Assembly (NCBI RefSeq): GCF_003703395.1
Contig: NZ_RDQN01000001.1
Coordinates: 434,001 to 498,000 of the forward strand
Direction of reading: 5' to 3'
Origin: Pseudoxanthomonas spadix
Lineage (GTDB): Bacteria; Pseudomonadota; Gammaproteobacteria; Xanthomonadales; Xanthomonadaceae
Length of the DNA: 64,000 nucleotides
Shown here: positions 18,929 to 26,696 of the stretch, one piece after another
Layout: each line of letters starts with the position of its first letter
How positions within the stretch are numbered: the stretch's first letter is position 1
Notes under the pieces: generated by a model
The model's database searches: none
What the model saw: the letters and a program-made list of their open reading frames with translations, nothing else
Told to the model about the DNA's origin: nothing
Position numbers and translations under genes: made by a program

Positions 18929-20308
18929 ATGAACACCACAGTAGTTCCCGTCACTAACGCCGATGCGGAGCAGGGCGTTCCCAATGCGCGTTCCACCATC
19001 AGCGGCGAATTGTTGAGACTCGATAGCGAGATGCGTGGGGTCGATCGGCGCATCTTCTTTGACCCGGACATCTACGAGCTCGAGTTCGACCGCATCTGGA
19101 GCAAGGTGTGGGTGTATGTGGCCCACGAAAGCCAGATACCCAAACCCAAGGATTTCCTGACCACCTGGATCGGCCGCGTGCCGGTGATCGTCTCGCGCGA
19201 TCGCAAAGGAACGGTGCATGCGTTCGTCAACGTATGCACGCATCGCGGTGCCACACTGTGCCGCACCGAGAAGGGCAATGCCGGCACCTTCGTCTGTCCG
19301 TTCCACGGCTGGGCGTTCAGCGACCAGGGCGAGCTCCTGGCGATGAACGAGGAGGAGAGCGGCGGCTATCCGGCTGGCTTTGACAAAAGCAAGCGCGGGC
19401 TGACCCGGGTGCGCTGCGAAAGCTACAAGGGTTTCCTGTTCGCCACGCTCAATCCCGAAGCCGAGCCGCTGGAGGATTACCTGGCAGAGGCCAAGCCCTT
19501 CATCGACACCTTCGCCGAGCAGTCGCCGCAGGGCATTGAGGTGCTCAAGGGCCGCTTCATCTACAACTACGAGGGCAACTGGAAGCTGCAGGGCGAGAAT
19601 GGCGTGGACGGCTACCACGTGCCGATGGTGCATGCCAATTACGTGCAGATGGTCGCCCACCGCATGCAGGCCAACGCGGGCGAGAAGACGGTCAAGACGA
19701 TCGACGCCGGCAAGTTCGGCAAGCTCGGCGGCGGTTATTACGATCTGCGCAACGGCCACACCCTACTGTGGACCAACATTCCCAACCCGCAGGACCGGCC
19801 GCTGTACGTCGCCCACGAAGAGCTCGCCGCCCGGCTGGGCAAGCTCAAGGCCGAATGGGCGATGGACCGTTCGCGCAACTTGCTGATCTACCCGAACCTG
19901 CTGCTGATGGATCAGGCCAGCAGCCAGATCCGCGTGTTCCGGCCGCTTGCGGTGAACCGCACCGAGGTGACGGCCTACTGCTTCGCGCCGGTCGGCGAAC
20001 CGGCCGCCGAACGCAACAAGCGCATCCGCCAGTACGAGGACTTCTTCAACGCCTCGGGCATGGCCACGCCCGACGACCTCAACGAGTTCAACGAGACGCA
20101 GAAGGGCTTCGGCGCCTACGGACTACAGCGCTGGAGCGACATCTCGCGTGGCGAGGCGCACGAGATACCCGGGCCCGACGCCGCCGCCAGCGAGCTCGGT
20201 ATCCAGCCGGGCAGCAGCGGTCCGGACGCCGCCGACGAAGGCATCTTCGTCGCCCAGCACGAACGCTGGCTGCAGCTGATGCAGGCCGGCACGGAGGCAT
20301 CCTTATGA
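18929..20308 (+). CDS. Rieske oxygenase large (alpha) subunit 2, benzoate/toluate dioxygenase-like
   Basis: A 459-residue alpha subunit resembling the benzoate/toluate group (BenA/XylX). Rieske ligands: C103-x-H105 and C123-x2-H126. Mononuclear iron region: GNWKLQGENGVDGYH with Asp227, His230 and His235. The RWSDISRGE segment near the C-terminus resembles a segment I recall in BenA-type proteins. The start ATG 18929 has an AGGAG site upstream (18914-18918); an open frame upstream of it is shadow. BenA-type enzymes usually receive electrons from a one-chain ferredoxin-reductase (BenC), which is absent here. The stop overlaps the beta-subunit start. Confidence 0.92.
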   Translation: MNTTVVPVTNADAEQGVPNARSTISGELLRLDSEMRGVDRRIFFDPDIYELEFDRIWSKVWVYVAHESQIPKPKDFLTTWIGRVPVIVSRDRKGTVHAFVNVCTHRGATLCRTEKGNAGTFVCPFHGWAFSDQGELLAMNEEESGGYPAGFDKSKRGLTRVRCESYKGFLFATLNPEAEPLEDYLAEAKPFIDTFAEQSPQGIEVLKGRFIYNYEGNWKLQGENGVDGYHVPMVHANYVQMVAHRMQANAGEKTVKTIDAGKFGKLGGGYYDLRNGHTLLWTNIPNPQDRPLYVAHEELAARLGKLKAEWAMDRSRNLLIYPNLLLMDQASSQIRVFRPLAVNRTEVTAYCFAPVGEPAAERNKRIRQYEDFFNASGMATPDDLNEFNETQKGFGAYGLQRWSDISRGEAHEIPGPDAAASELGIQPGSSGPDAADEGIFVAQHERWLQLMQAGTEASL

Positions 20309-20799
20309 ACGATTTCGAGTTGACCCGCTCGGTGCATGACTTCCTGTACCGGGAAGGCGAATACCTGGATCAACAGCGCTGGGACGAATGGCTCGCGCTG
20401 TTCGACCCGGAGGCCGAGTACTGGATACCGGCCTGGGACGGCGAGCACGAGCTCACCGCCGATCCGATGCGCGAGATGTCGCTGATGTACTACCGCAACC
20501 GCTCGGGGCTGGAGGACCGCATCTTCCGCCTGCGCACCGGGCGTTCGTCGGCGTCGGTTCCGTTGCCGCGCACCACCCATCTGGTCAGCAACATCCGCAT
20601 TGGCGGCTTCGACGGCAGCCAGTGCCAGGTGACCGCCAGCTGGGTGGTGTTCTCGTTCAAGGACAAGCAGTCGCATCAGTTCAATGGCCGCTACGAATAC
20701 GTGCTGGCCGCGCAGGGCGGTGACTGGGTGATCAAGCGCAAGAAGATCATCGTCAACAACGAGGTCATTCCCTCGTTGATGGACATCTACAGCATCTAG
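20305..20799 (+). CDS. Rieske oxygenase small (beta) subunit 2
   Basis: A 164-residue beta subunit with FLYREGEYLDQQRWDEWL at the N-terminus, EYWIPAWDGE and TTHLVSNIRI. It is closest in style to BenB-type subunits and overlaps the alpha-subunit stop by 4 bases (ATGA), so the pair is translationally coupled. It provides structure to the oxygenase hexamer. Nothing unusual is seen. Confidence 0.92.
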   Translation: MNDFELTRSVHDFLYREGEYLDQQRWDEWLALFDPEAEYWIPAWDGEHELTADPMREMSLMYYRNRSGLEDRIFRLRTGRSSASVPLPRTTHLVSNIRIGGFDGSQCQVTASWVVFSFKDKQSHQFNGRYEYVLAAQGGDWVIKRKKIIVNNEVIPSLMDIYSI

Positions 20800-20871
20800 T
20801 GTAGTGCTGCATTCTGTTTGGAATTTAATCGGTTGTTGGCGCGAATGACTTTCTGGATGAGGAAACGAACT

Positions 20872-22077
20872 GTGAAAAAAGACAGCAGTGTTGTGATCGT
20901 GGGTGCCGGGCCGGTGGGCATGATCAATGCCCTGGGGCTGGCTCGTGCCGGTGTGGATGTGATCGTGCTCGAAGCGCATCCGGGCATCGTCCCCGAGCCG
21001 CGGGCGATGACCTACCACTGGACTGTGCACGAAGGCATGCAGAGCCTGGGGCTGCTTCAGGACATGCTCACCGAGGGCTTCAAGGTGCCGGAGATGTGCT
21101 ACCGCATCTTCGCCACCGGCGAGGTGATCCGCTTCAACATCGGCGCGATCGCCGGCTACACGCCCTATCCGTATGTCATCTCGCTGGGCCAGGACCAGCT
21201 CGAAGGCATCGTGCTCAAGCATCTGGCCGATTACCCCAACGTGCAGATCCACTGGAACACCACCATGAGCGATCTCGTCCAGGACGAGCACGGCGTCACC
21301 GTGACCGCCGAGCGCGACGGTCGGCCGTTGACCTATCGCGCCGATTGGGTGATCGGCACCGACGGCGGGCGCAGCCGGGTGCGCAAGGCGATCGGCGTTG
21401 AGTTCTTGGGCATGACCTGGCCGCAGCGTTTCGTCGCCACCAACGTAGTGTACGACTTCGAGAAATACGGCTGGGGACTGGCCAACTACCTGGTCGATCC
21501 GGAGTACGGCGCGGTGATCGCCAAGGTGACGCGCTCGGGCATCTGGCGGGTCACCTTCAGCGAGGACGCGAGCGGTACCCTGGAAGGCATCGAGGACCGC
21601 ATCCGGGCCTTCTACGCCAAGGTCTTTCCCGGTCCCGAGCCTTATGAGATCAAGCTCTACTCGGTCTACAACATGCACCAGCGCTGGGCGGAGAAGTTCC
21701 GCGTCGGCCGCGTGCTCTTGGCCGGCGACGCGGCGCACCTGACCAATCCCACCAACGGCTTTGGCTTGGTCTCGGGTATGCTCGATTCGCAGGTGCTCTA
21801 CGAGGCGCTCGCCGCCGTGGTCAAGGGCGAGATCGATGATGGCGTGCTCGATCAGTACTCGCGCGACCGCCGCCGGGCATTCGAGGAAATCGCTTCGCCC
21901 TCGTCGGTGGAGACCAAGCGCTTCGTCTTCCATTCCGACGATCCGGAACGCTTCCAGGCCGATCTCGTCCGCATGCGCCGCATCGCCAGCGATCCGGAGC
22001 TGCTGCGCCAGCAACTTATGATCGGCCACCGCATGCAGACGCCCTCGTTGGTGCGTCCTACCGGCATGGCCGCGTGA
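20872..22077 (+). CDS. FAD-dependent aromatic hydroxylase (PHBH-fold)
   Basis: A flavoprotein monooxygenase of the p-hydroxybenzoate hydroxylase fold, 401 residues from the GTG at 20872; GAGGAAA at 20858-20864 supports this start, though in-frame ATGs lie upstream. Motifs: dinucleotide-binding VIVGAGPVG near residue 8, IGTDGGRSRVRK (the DG motif), and GRVLLAGDAAHLTNPTNGFG (FAD ribityl contact). Such enzymes hydroxylate phenolic acids with NAD(P)H and O2. It separates oxygenase 2 from oxygenase 3. A degenerate copy of its N-terminal part follows directly. Confidence 0.88.
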   Translation: MKKDSSVVIVGAGPVGMINALGLARAGVDVIVLEAHPGIVPEPRAMTYHWTVHEGMQSLGLLQDMLTEGFKVPEMCYRIFATGEVIRFNIGAIAGYTPYPYVISLGQDQLEGIVLKHLADYPNVQIHWNTTMSDLVQDEHGVTVTAERDGRPLTYRADWVIGTDGGRSRVRKAIGVEFLGMTWPQRFVATNVVYDFEKYGWGLANYLVDPEYGAVIAKVTRSGIWRVTFSEDASGTLEGIEDRIRAFYAKVFPGPEPYEIKLYSVYNMHQRWAEKFRVGRVLLAGDAAHLTNPTNGFGLVSGMLDSQVLYEALAAVVKGEIDDGVLDQYSRDRRRAFEEIASPSSVETKRFVFHSDDPERFQADLVRMRRIASDPELLRQQLMIGHRMQTPSLVRPTGMAA

Positions 22078-22111
22078 CGACCGATACCGGACCGAAAGGA
22101 ACGAGACATGC

Positions 22112-22262
22112 ATGAGCAACACCACATTGCACAGCAGGGCCGGTGGGCATGATCAACGCGCTCGGGCTGGCCCAGGCGGGCGTGGGACGTAACCCCTGCA
22201 CCGCCACCGGCAAAGCTGCTAAAGCCAAGTTGCGTGAGCTCTACAAGACGACCCCGGCCTGA
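22112..22262 (+). pseudogene. Remnant of a second FAD hydroxylase gene
   Basis: Between the hydroxylase and oxygenase 3 lies a fragment that repeats the flavin-binding segment of the preceding gene: GPVGMINALGLAQAGV is readable at about 22137-22184, in phase with a 22-residue tail ending at TGA 22260-22262. ATGAGCAACACC at 22112 could be the original start (MSNTTLHS), but it is in a different frame and the GxGxxG residues are missing, so at least two deletions have occurred. I read this as a decayed paralogous gene, not an active small protein, though a 37-residue ORF from ATG 22149 remains. Confidence 0.6.
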
Positions 22263-22316
22263 GCCTGTCGTGCCGCCGTCTCGTGTTTTCTGCATCCAGT
22301 TTGCCAGGAGCCGACC

Positions 22317-23606
22317 ATGAGTGACCAACCCATCCGCTTTGACTACGCCGAGCTTGCCAAGCCCGATCGCACCCATGCACGCCTGTATACCGATCCGGAC
22401 ATTTTTGCCGAGGAGATAGAAAAGATCTTCCGCCATTCCTGGGTGTACGTCGCCCATGAGAGCGAGATTCCCAAACCCGGCGACTATCTCACCACCTACA
22501 TCGGCCTGATCCCGGTCATCGTCACCCGCGACGAGGCGGGCAAGGTGCACGTGCTGGTCAACCGCTGCATGCATCGCGGCGCCACCGTGTGTCCGTATGA
22601 GAAGGGCGCGGCCAAGGCGTTTACCTGTCCCTATCACGGCTGGGAATATGCACTGGACGGCCGGCTCAACGCAGTGGGCCTGCCCAAGGGTTACAACCCG
22701 GGCGAGATCGACAAGGGCAAGCTCGGCCTGCGCGAGGCGGCCAAGGTCGGCAGCTACCGCGGTATCATCTGCGCGGTATTAGACGAGGTGCCCGACATCA
22801 GCCTGGAGGAAAAGCTCGGGCCTGCGCTGCCGATCCTCGACGCCTACATGGACCTTTCCCCCACCGGCGAGATCGAGGTCGGCAGGAGCGGCGTCTACAA
22901 GCACGCCTACCATGGCAATTGGAAGATCCAGGTGGAAGGCTCGGTGGAGGGCTACCACCCGGTCTTCACCCATCAAAGCGCGTTCGAAACCATCGGCCGC
23001 ACGATGGGCATCAATCCAAAGAGCAGCTTTACCGGTTCGGGCAAGACCGGCCTCCTGGGCCGCGACCTGGGACACGGAAACAACATCCTCGAGGTTTACA
23101 AATACACCGACGAGCAGGTCAGCCAACGCTATCCGCAGGCCTACATCGACCTGCTCAAGGACGCCCACGGCGAGAAGCGCGCGATGGCCGCCCTGCGCAC
23201 GCGCTTCAACCTGGTCATCTTCCCCAATCTCGCCATCCTGGAATATCAGTTCCGCGTCACACGACCGGTGCAGGTGGATCTGAGCGAGGTGCGCATCTAC
23301 CACACCATGCTCAAGGGCCTGCCGGAGGAATTCTCCGCACTCAACCTGCGCCGCGTGCGCGAGCACGAGTTCTTCTACGGCCCCGCCGCTTTCGGCGGTC
23401 CGGACGACTACGTCGCCTTCGAGCGCATCCAGCAGGGCCTCGTCGCAGACGAAGAGGCGCCGTGGGTGCTGCTCAATCGAGGCTATACGACCGAGCAGGT
23501 CGATGCGGAAGGCTGCCGCTACGGCGATCTCACCCAGGAAACCCAGCAGCGTGCGCCCTACTACGAATACCGTCGCCTGATGGCGCGCTCCCTGGAGGCC
23601 GTATGA
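22317..23606 (+). CDS. Rieske oxygenase large (alpha) subunit 3
   Basis: A 429-residue alpha subunit. Rieske ligands: C84-x-H86 and C104-x2-H107 (CPYHGWEY). Iron-site region: GNWKIQVEGSVEGYH with His214 and His219; the bridging acid is Glu211, where the other two alpha subunits of this cluster (and most of the family) have Asp. The N-terminal half resembles alpha subunit 2 (WVYVAHESEIPKPGDYLTT), so the two share ancestry. It overlaps its beta-subunit gene by 4 bases. The substrate is not predictable; Glu in the bridging position could slow or alter electron transfer. Confidence 0.92.
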   Translation: MSDQPIRFDYAELAKPDRTHARLYTDPDIFAEEIEKIFRHSWVYVAHESEIPKPGDYLTTYIGLIPVIVTRDEAGKVHVLVNRCMHRGATVCPYEKGAAKAFTCPYHGWEYALDGRLNAVGLPKGYNPGEIDKGKLGLREAAKVGSYRGIICAVLDEVPDISLEEKLGPALPILDAYMDLSPTGEIEVGRSGVYKHAYHGNWKIQVEGSVEGYHPVFTHQSAFETIGRTMGINPKSSFTGSGKTGLLGRDLGHGNNILEVYKYTDEQVSQRYPQAYIDLLKDAHGEKRAMAALRTRFNLVIFPNLAILEYQFRVTRPVQVDLSEVRIYHTMLKGLPEEFSALNLRRVREHEFFYGPAAFGGPDDYVAFERIQQGLVADEEAPWVLLNRGYTTEQVDAEGCRYGDLTQETQQRAPYYEYRRLMARSLEAV

Positions 23607-24088
23607 ACCGCAGCGATGCCGAGAGCTTCCTTTATCGCGAGGCCGCGCTGCTCGACCACAAGCGCCTGGACGCGTGGCTCGACCTGTTCAGCGACGATGC
23701 CCTGTACTGGATCCCCGTCAACAAGGGCGACTACGATCCGCGCGAGCATGTCTCGTTCATCTACGACAACATGACCCTGCTCAAGGAGCGCATCGGGCGG
23801 CTGACCGGCGAGCACTGCCATGCGCAGCAGCCGCCTTCCTCGACGCTGCATACTGTTTCCAACGTCGAAGTCGAACCGATCGGTCCCGGACGCGTGTGCG
23901 TGCGCTCCAACGCAGTGATCTACGAATTCCGCAACAACGCCCAGCGCCGGCTCTATCCACTGCAGAGCTTTCCGACGTTCTGCACGCACGAGTTGCGCGA
24001 GGAGCAAGGTCGCTGGCGCATCACCTCGAAGAAGGTCGTGCTGCTCAATGCGGACGGCGAGATCTTCGACCTGAGTTTCCTGCTGTGA
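23603..24088 (+). CDS. Rieske oxygenase small (beta) subunit 3
   Basis: A 161-residue beta subunit: SFLYREAALLDHKRLDAWLDLF, ALYWIPVN and STLHTVSNVEV are the family landmarks. The start codon overlaps the alpha-subunit stop (ATGA). It would form the third oxygenase with the gene upstream. A start-to-stop gap of only 10 bases leads into the CMD-VOC fusion gene, suggesting one transcript. Confidence 0.92.
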   Translation: MNRSDAESFLYREAALLDHKRLDAWLDLFSDDALYWIPVNKGDYDPREHVSFIYDNMTLLKERIGRLTGEHCHAQQPPSSTLHTVSNVEVEPIGPGRVCVRSNAVIYEFRNNAQRRLYPLQSFPTFCTHELREEQGRWRITSKKVVLLNADGEIFDLSFLL

Positions 24089-24098
24089 GGGCAGATCG

Positions 24099-25076
24099 AT
24101 GAACACATCCGACAAGCCGGCCGAACATGGCCTGCTCGATTTTTCCCGCGATAGCAGGGAGTTCAAGGACGCGCTGATGCTGATGCGGCAGGTGCTCGGA
24201 CCTGCCGAGTGCGAAAAGATTGCCGGCATGACCGGGCATCCGCTGTTCGGCGATGCGATCGGCTATCTCGTTTCCAGCACCTGGGGGGCGGCCTTCCACC
24301 GCCCGGGACTGCCCTTGCGCGATCGCGCCATGCTGATGATCGGCACCGATCTCGCGCTCGGCCGCGAGGGGCCGCTCAAGGACCACATCCGCATCGCCCT
24401 GCATGCGGGCGTGACCCAGCAGGAGATCGTCGAAGCGCTGTTCCAGTCGATCTTCTACGTCGGCGCCCCGGGCTTCGTGCTCGGGCTCAAGGTGGCCGGC
24501 GAGGTATTCGGCGACGGCGCCGGCGACGCCGCGCAACCGGCCACGGTGGCCCTGGCCAATGCCGGCGCGCTCAAGGAGCTTGGCGTGCGGCTCGGGCCGA
24601 TCAACCACGTCGCCATGGCGGTGGCGGACTGGAAGCGCACCGCGCGCGGCTTCGCTGCCTTGCTCGGCCTGAAGACCTGGCGCGAGCTGCCGATCAGCTC
24701 GCAGATGCTCGACGAGGCGCGCTACTACGGCGAGCCGGCCGAATACTGCTGGATCTCGGCCTTCGCCAGGCTCGGCGACACGCTGCTCGAGCTGTGCCAG
24801 CCGGTTTCCGGCAAGACCATGTTCGCCGACTTCGTGCAGCGGCACGGCGACGGCATCCAGCACGTTGGCGACCTGTCTCATCCCGACCCGCTCGGGCTGG
24901 TGCAGGCCTATACCAGCCAGGGCATTGCGGTCGGCACCTACGGCAAGATCGGCGGCGTGGCCGAGCTGTTCTTTCTAGATACCCGCACGCAGCTCGGCGG
25001 CTTGGTGCTGGAAGTGGTCGCTCCGCCCACCTACGCGCAGATCGCCGATCTGGGCAACGACGTCACCTTCAACTGA
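24099..25076 (+). CDS. Carboxymuconolactone decarboxylase-VOC domain fusion protein
   Basis: A 325-residue two-part protein. Residues ~45-140 look like a carboxymuconolactone decarboxylase (CMD/AhpD-like) helical domain (RDRAMLMIGTDLALGR, HIRIALHAGVTQQEIVEALFQSI). No CxxC is present, so it is of the decarboxylase rather than peroxidase branch. Residues ~165-320 are a VOC (glyoxalase-fold) domain beginning LGPINHVAMAVADW and ending IGGVAELFFLDT...GLVLEVV. I do not know a characterised enzyme with this fusion. The VOC half resembles the C-terminal half of the next protein. Inferred role: decarboxylation/isomerisation or cleavage of a ring-derived acid. No function is proven. Confidence 0.75.
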   Translation: MNTSDKPAEHGLLDFSRDSREFKDALMLMRQVLGPAECEKIAGMTGHPLFGDAIGYLVSSTWGAAFHRPGLPLRDRAMLMIGTDLALGREGPLKDHIRIALHAGVTQQEIVEALFQSIFYVGAPGFVLGLKVAGEVFGDGAGDAAQPATVALANAGALKELGVRLGPINHVAMAVADWKRTARGFAALLGLKTWRELPISSQMLDEARYYGEPAEYCWISAFARLGDTLLELCQPVSGKTMFADFVQRHGDGIQHVGDLSHPDPLGLVQAYTSQGIAVGTYGKIGGVAELFFLDTRTQLGGLVLEVVAPPTYAQIADLGNDVTFN

Positions 25077-25096
25077 GGCGAACGGAGAACCACAAG

Positions 25097-26143
25097 ATGT
25101 CGACTCCTTTTCCGGCCGAGCGCTGGGACACCTTGCAGGTCGTGGTGCGCGATTACCGCCAGGTGGTGCTCAACTTCGCGCGCTTCTTCGGCATCGCTCG
25201 CTGGGAGGTGCGGCGCGTCGATGGCTGCCGTCTGCGCGACCATCGCGTGGCGGGGCAGCCGGCGGCCTGTCGCTGGATCAGCGTGACGGGCCGCAATGCG
25301 GCCTTCGGCATCGAGCTGGTGCAGCCGATAGATGGCCCCACGCCGTACCAGCGTATGCTGGATACGGTGGGCGAGGGCATGCACGGGCTCGCCTTCATGG
25401 TCGCCGACCGCGCCGGCGCGCAGCGCTGGTTAGACGGCCTTGCCGGGGAAGGAGGCGGCGCATGCCAGCATGGCAGCCTCGCGCAGGACTGGGACTATTA
25501 CATGCTGGACACCCGTGCGCTGCTCGCGGGCATCAGCCTGGAACTGCGCGTGCCGCACTCCACGGCCGTTTCGGCGCCGGACGAGGTGCTGCAGGTGGAC
25601 CTTTGCCGCTTCGGCCCGGCCTTGTTGCCGGTGCAGAAGCTTTATCACCTTGGCGTGGTGTGCGCCGACCGGCATCGCACCAAGGCGACGCTGCAGCGTC
25701 TGTTCGGCATCGAAAGCTGGATCGAGCTCGAGATCGAGAGCGGTCGCACCATCAGCGACACTACCTACTACGGGCGCGAGGTCTACCACGCCTACGACAA
25801 CCACGTCGGCCGGCGCGGCGGGATTTCCTTCGAGCTCATCACGCCACGCACCGCCGACAACGTCTACGATGACTTCCTGAAGCAGCGCGGCGAGGGCATG
25901 CAGCACGTCTTCCCGACCATCTGCACGCGCGAGGAGTCTGACCGCGCGCTCGCGCAGCTGCGTCCGCTCGGCATCGACATCATTCAGAGCGGCAACATCG
26001 GCGGGCTGCTCGAGTACTACTATCTGGACACCCGGCGCTACCTGCCGGGCATCACCACCGAAGTGGTCGTGCCGCTGCGCGAGGATTGGCGCGAGATGTT
26101 GTTTCCCGACCCTGCCGCGGTTTGGACATTGATGGGCGATTGA
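25097..26143 (+). CDS. Two-domain VOC (glyoxalase-fold) protein
   Basis: A 348-residue protein from ATG 25097 (GGAGAA upstream). Two VOC-like halves: residues ~10-155, and ~182-330 starting KLYHLGVVCAD. Landmarks GEGMHGLAFMV and, in the second half, GEGMQHVFPTI and IGGLLEYYYLDT match the VOC half of the preceding fusion protein, so the two genes are related and probably act on similar intermediates. VOC proteins include extradiol dioxygenases, epimerases and isomerases. The N-terminal half carries no clear metal triad by eye. It is the last gene of cluster A and an IS remnant follows. Confidence 0.7.
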   Translation: MSTPFPAERWDTLQVVVRDYRQVVLNFARFFGIARWEVRRVDGCRLRDHRVAGQPAACRWISVTGRNAAFGIELVQPIDGPTPYQRMLDTVGEGMHGLAFMVADRAGAQRWLDGLAGEGGGACQHGSLAQDWDYYMLDTRALLAGISLELRVPHSTAVSAPDEVLQVDLCRFGPALLPVQKLYHLGVVCADRHRTKATLQRLFGIESWIELEIESGRTISDTTYYGREVYHAYDNHVGRRGGISFELITPRTADNVYDDFLKQRGEGMQHVFPTICTREESDRALAQLRPLGIDIIQSGNIGGLLEYYYLDTRRYLPGITTEVVVPLREDWREMLFPDPAAVWTLMGD

Positions 26144-26166
26144 TTTTCCACACCAAGGTTTAAACT

Positions 26167-26595
26167 ACCGGCTTTAGCCGGTCAGCTTTAGCTATGACAA
26201 TGGCTGCAACCGAGGAGGGGGTAGCCATGGAGTACAGATACGGTAGTCATACGGTGTATGAAATCGAGTATCACTTTGTGTGGGTGACGGAAGTATCGCT
26301 ACAAGGTGCTGGTGGGTGCCATCGCGGAGTAAGCGGTAACTCCACGGCGTTCGGCTACTTCGTATCGACGGTGGGTCGGGATGAGGCGGTGATCCGGAGT
26401 ACATTCGCAATCAGGAAAAGGAGGATGATCGACTGGATCAGCTGCAGTTGCTGCGATAAGCCTGCCACCTTCAGGTGGCATCACCAAGGGAAGCGCGTTA
26501 GCGCCCTGCCAGCCGCTTTGAGCGGCTCACACTACGAATGCCCCCCGCTTTGCCGGGGATTGTTACCTTGACACGCGCCGCCCTGCTTTAGCGGC
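26167..26595 (+). mobile_element. Degenerate IS200/IS605-like element with serial hairpins
   Basis: The stretch starts with a hairpin ACCGGC-TTTA-GCCGGT (26167-26182), contains a broken IS200-type transposase (26227-26459), and ends with a row of hairpins: TGCCACC-TTCA-GGTGGCA (26463-26480), AGCCGC-TTTGA-GCGGCT (26511-26527), CCCCG-CTTTGC-CGGGG (26543-26558) and GCCGC/GCGGC (26577-26595). Subterminal hairpins instead of inverted repeats are the hallmark of IS200/IS605 ends. Confidence 0.75.
26227..26459 (+). pseudogene. IS200-type transposase (TnpA) remnant
   Basis: From ATG 26227 the product starts MEYRYGSHTVYEIEYHFVW, the N-terminus of IS200/IS605 Y1 transposases. One extra base near 26290 shifts the frame; correcting it reads KYRYKVLVGAIAE and then a stop. 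The C-terminal motif GYFVSTVGRDEAVIR and, after another shift, EYIRNQEKEDDRLDQLQLLR-stop follows at once. The HUH motif and most of the catalytic middle are gone, so the gene has an internal deletion and two frameshifts and cannot be active. Confidence 0.8.
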
Positions 26596-26696
26596 ATTTT
26601 TGAAATAAATAGGAAATAATATTAGACACTTGCGTCTGTAGCTGCCGAACCCGGGGGCGAGCGTCCGGGACGACCGGCGCAAGGATCAGCCGGCCC

